The position numbers and the translations under genes were made by a program. Positions 61,615-64,000 of a stretch of DNA of 64,000 nucleotides are shown piece by piece. Source of the DNA: Phaeobacter sp. A36a-5a (lineage in GTDB: Bacteria; Pseudomonadota; Alphaproteobacteria; Rhodobacterales; Rhodobacteraceae); contig NZ_JBBLYU010000004.1 of the NCBI RefSeq assembly GCF_037911135.1, positions 62,001 to 126,000 of the forward strand, given 5' to 3'. Numbering within the stretch: the first letter of the stretch is position 1; each line of letters begins with the position of its first letter. The notes under the pieces were generated by a model, which was given only the letters and a program-made list of their open reading frames with translations, had not been told where the DNA came from and did no database searches.

Positions 61615-62524
61615 GGCGGAAAATGATCGGACCTGCCAATGCCAATGCCAATGCCAATCTGCCCATTGGCAAGCAATGCAAGCTGCTGTCGATCCCGCGG
61701 TCTTCGTTTTATTATCAGCCCAAGGGCGAGACGGTGCTGAACCTGGCGCTAATGCGCCTGATCGGCGAGCAGTTTCTGGAAACGCCGTTCTTCGGTGTTC
61801 GGCAGATGACTTGGCATCTTCGCAACGAAGGCCTTCTGGTGAACGCGAAACGGATCAGACGGTTGATGCGGCTCATGGGCTTGATGCCGATCTGCCAAAA
61901 GCCCAACACCCGCTGCCTGACAGTACATGCAAAGCATGTGCGAGAGGGGGCAAGGCGGCGAAGGGCCACAAGACGTATCCCTACTTGTTGCGAGGGTTGC
62001 GCGTCGACCGGCCCAACCAGGTCTGGGCCGCAGACATCACCTGCCAGCCAATGCGACGGGGCTTCTTGTATCTGGTAGCGATCATGGACTGGCATACCCG
62101 CAAGGTTCTGGCCTGGCGCATCTCGAACACGCTGGAAGCCGACTTCTGTGTCGAGGCTCTGAATGAGGCGATCCACCGCTTCGGCCCGCCAGAGATCATG
62201 AACACCGACCAGGGGAGCCAATTCACGTCCTTTGCCTGGACAGATCGTCTGCGCCGCTCCGGCGTGCGCATCTCGATGGATGGCAAGGGTCGGTTCCTCG
62301 ACAATATCTTTGTCGAACGGCTCTGGCGCAGCCTGAAATACGAGTGCGTCTACTTGCACGCATGGGAAACAGGATCAGAAGCAAAGGTGGGCGTCGGCAA
62401 GTGGGTCGAATTCTACAACCGCAAACGCCCCCATTCCGCCCTTGGTGGCAAACCTCCGGCCGTGGTTTATTGGCTGAGAAAAGACGAAACCCAAACAGGT
62501 CAGCAGGAGCAGAGAGTAGCTTAA
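61611..62524 (+). pseudogene. IS3-family transposase OrfB, frameshifted
   Basis: The first part (GTG 61611, or ATG 61623) encodes the HTH_21-type region ending LMGLMPICQKPNT; the catalytic part continues in another frame from about 61949 (GKAAKGHKTYPYLLRGL). The DDE residues are all in the second part: Asp in VWAADIT, Asp in NTDQGSQ and Glu in FVERLWR, with 35 residues between the last two. Compared with the usual PNTSKAAKGHK join, about 38 extra bases lie at 61911-61951, including ACATGC-AAA-GCATGT. A full-length transposase is not made unless ribosomes slip. A (GCCAAT)4 repeat encodes ANANANAN at the start. Confidence 0.88.
61635..61658. repeat. Hexanucleotide microsatellite (GCCAAT)4 in OrfB
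   Basis: Four perfect GCCAAT units. The unit is a multiple of three, so length changes keep the frame and vary only an Ala-Asn stretch. Confidence 0.9.
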
Positions 62525-62563
62525 GTTACGCCGAAAGCTGTCCAACGATTGGGGAGTAGCTCA

Positions 62564-62566
62564 AAT
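62564..62566. repeat. Right target-site duplication of the IS element
   Basis: AAT directly after the right terminal repeat, matching 61238-61240. Confidence 0.8.
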
Positions 62567-62759
62567 ACCGCACAAATTTCGATATCTGAATTCATCCTTG
62601 CCCAAAAGAGAAGCGCGCCCCTATAGTTTCCCCTGCGGAACACAGGGCGCGTATTGCCGGGGTCACGACCAGCCCCCTAGCGTCGACACCACGCGGGCAT
62701 GACCGGCGACGTTCCAAAGAGCCTGCACCAACGCAGGGCCATCGACAGGGGGAAATGAC

Positions 62760-63791
62760 ATGACACAGACCAAGACCAGCGCGCGGATGTCGCGCCGCCA
62801 CTTTCTGCTCAGCTGTGCCGCCGGGGCGCTGACCGTCGGGCTTGCCGCCTCGCTGCCGCTTCGGGCCACAGCGGCCGAGCCGATCAAGGTTGCAGGCATC
62901 TACACCGTGCCCGTCGAACAGCAATGGGTTAGCCGGATCCATGTTGCCGCCCTCGCCGCAGAGAACCGTGGCGACATCACCTATACGTTTTCCGAAAACA
63001 CCTCGAACACCGATTATCCGCGCGTGATGCGCGAATATGCCGAACAGGGGCACAAGCTGATCATCGGTGAGATCTTCGGCGTTGAGGCCGAGGCCCGCGA
63101 GGTGGCGGCAGATTATCCCGATGTGGCCTTCCTGATGGGCTCTTCCTTCAAGGAGGATCCGGCGCTGCCCAATCTGGCGGTCTTCGACAACTACATTCAG
63201 GATGCCTCCTACCTGTCGGGGATCGTGGCCGGGGCCATGTCGGAGAGCGGCAATATCGGCATGGTCGGCGGTTTTCCCATTCCTGAGGTGAACCGCCTGA
63301 TGCACGCCTTTATGGCGGGCGCGCGGGAGATGAACCCCGATATCAAATTCCAGGTCTCGTTCATCGGCAGCTGGTTTGATCCGCCCAAGGCCAAGGAAAC
63401 CGCATTCGCCATGATCGAGAACGGTGCCGATATGCTCTATGCGGAACGCTTTGGCGTCTCCGACGCGGCCAAGGAGAAGGGCGTGCTGGCCATCGGCAAT
63501 GTGATCGACACCCAGAGCGACTATCCTGACACGGTGGCGGCCTCGGCGCTGTGGCATTTTGAGCCGACGCTGGATGCGGCCATCGCCAAGGTGCGGGACG
63601 GCAGTTTCACCGCTGCCGACTATGGCATCTATTCCTTCATGAAGGAGGGCGGAGCCTCGCTGGCGCCTTTTGGCACCTTTGAGGGCAAGATCCCGCAGGA
63701 GGCACTGGATCTGATCGCCAGCCGCAGCGCAGCGATCAAGGATGGCTCTTTTGTGGTGGAGATCAACGACACCGAGCCCGGCTCCTCCTGA
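62760..63791 (+). CDS. BMP-family ABC transporter substrate-binding protein
   Basis: A 343-residue basic-membrane-protein-type receptor; characterised relatives bind purine nucleosides. The N-terminus has a twin-arginine signal (MSRRHFLLS, residues 10-18, then a hydrophobic stretch to ATAAE), so it is exported folded. The core shows KVAGIYTVPVEQQWVSR, GHKLIIGEIFG, NIGMVGGFPIPEVNR and GADMLYAERFG. ATG 62760 follows GGGGGAAA. An ATPase gene starts 10 bases after its stop. Substrate is inferred from the family only. Confidence 0.92.
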   Translation: MTQTKTSARMSRRHFLLSCAAGALTVGLAASLPLRATAAEPIKVAGIYTVPVEQQWVSRIHVAALAAENRGDITYTFSENTSNTDYPRVMREYAEQGHKLIIGEIFGVEAEAREVAADYPDVAFLMGSSFKEDPALPNLAVFDNYIQDASYLSGIVAGAMSESGNIGMVGGFPIPEVNRLMHAFMAGAREMNPDIKFQVSFIGSWFDPPKAKETAFAMIENGADMLYAERFGVSDAAKEKGVLAIGNVIDTQSDYPDTVAASALWHFEPTLDAAIAKVRDGSFTAADYGIYSFMKEGGASLAPFGTFEGKIPQEALDLIASRSAAIKDGSFVVEINDTEPGSS

Positions 63792-63801
63792 GCAGCTGCG
63801 C

Positions 63802-64000
63802 ATGACGCCGGACCAGACGGCGCAGGCATCGGGCAGTGGCCCGGTGCTGCGCCTGCAACACATCACCAAGTATTTTGGCAGCGTCACCGCAAATGATGAC
63901 GTGAGCTTTGACCTGTTTGCAGGCGAGGTGATCGCTCTGCTGGGAGAGAATGGCGCGGGCAAGACCACACTGATGAATATTCTGTTCGGACAATACACGG
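63802..64000 (+). CDS. ABC transporter ATP-binding protein, truncated at window end
   Basis: The first 66 codons are visible: a short leader, then LQHITKYFGSVTANDDVSFDLF and Walker A GENGAGKTTLMN. Following a BMP-type receptor gene it is most likely the double-domain ATPase of a nucleoside importer (about 500 residues in the family). The rest lies beyond position 64000. Confidence 0.9.
   Translation, partial: MTPDQTAQASGSGPVLRLQHITKYFGSVTANDDVSFDLFAGEVIALLGENGAGKTTLMNILFGQYT

Larger units (their letters stand above)
61241..62563 (+). mobile_element. IS3-family insertion sequence, 1323 bp
   Basis: The ends are inverted repeats: TGAGCTACTCCCC at 61241-61253 and its reverse complement GGGGAGTAGCTCA at 62551-62563, with further matches (GGACA) to about 25 bases. 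A 3-bp AAT duplication flanks it. It encodes a typical two-frame OrfA/OrfB transposase, but OrfB carries an internal frameshift, so this copy is probably unable to transpose by itself. Intact ends mean it could be moved by a relative's transposase. It separates ridA from the BMP transporter genes. Confidence 0.95.

Noticed and set aside
61490-62524. A single 344-codon transposase frame from 61490
   Set aside because: Its first part is out of frame with both OrfA and the conserved start of OrfB; only the section after about 61949 is real transposase.

Overview
The window is GC-rich chromosomal DNA from an alphaproteobacterium of the Rhodobacteraceae, most likely a Roseobacter-group marine bacterium (Phaeobacter/Leisingera/Ruegeria-like). 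This is inferred from the gene families and gene order: an RpoH-ChaN pair, rsmI/yraN/gshB, glnD-murJ, a beta-hydroxyaspartate cycle cluster, TRAP transporters and a split phenylacetate catabolon. No database search was possible, so the genus is an inference.

Layout. 1-0.85 kb: 3' end of a GAF-GGDEF diguanylate cyclase. 1-8.3 kb: nadE, an exported MORN-repeat protein, leuA preceded by a Leu-rich leader peptide with competing hairpins, rlmJ, and a Tat-exported agmatine-deiminase-like protein. 8.6-14.3 kb: the elongation machinery mreB-mreC-mreD-mrdA-rodA. 14.3-18.8 kb: a LysR regulator divergent from a VOC protein and a hydroxypyruvate/glyoxylate reductase-like gene, then an isolated flavin-dependent halogenase behind a 580-base non-coding stretch. 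18.9-27.5 kb, mostly minus strand: an M3 peptidase, an amino-acid ABC permease and binding protein without an ATPase, a membrane-anchored ThiF/MoeB-type enzyme, dut, coaBC, and the rpoH-chaN pair. 27.8-39.3 kb: cobU, a CobC-like phosphatase, a GST, a ComM-type ATPase, gshB, yraN, rsmI, an LpoA-like lipoprotein, glnD and murJ.

39.4-48.4 kb: a self-contained metabolic block. An IclR-type regulator (bhcR) is divergent from bhcA-bhcB-bhcC-bhcD, the four enzymes of the beta-hydroxyaspartate cycle that turn two glyoxylate into oxaloacetate. A TRAP binding protein and a fused DctQM permease follow. Two perfect 15-bp TGAAAA-N3-TTTTCA palindromes lie between bhcR and bhcA. The block sits between murJ and trpS.

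48.5-57.0 kb: a rhomboid-fold protein lacking both catalytic residues, trpS, a cold-shock gene, and a phenylacetate block (paaG-paaI-paaK-tetR divergent from paaZ, then a PaaX-type regulator) with a palindromic operator between paaG and paaZ. 57.1-60.8 kb: a cobalamin riboswitch heading a DUF1636 protein and a BtuDFC-like importer. 60.8-64.0 kb: ridA, a complete 1.32-kb IS3-family element with 3-bp target repeats and a frameshifted transposase, then the start of a BMP-type ABC transporter cut by the window end.

No wholly unknown multi-gene system was found. The strongest candidates for new biology are the leuA attenuator architecture, the bhcR operator pair, the membrane-tethered E1-like enzyme, the pseudo-rhomboid, the 18-unit MORN array with a phase slip, and the orphan halogenase with its structured upstream region.
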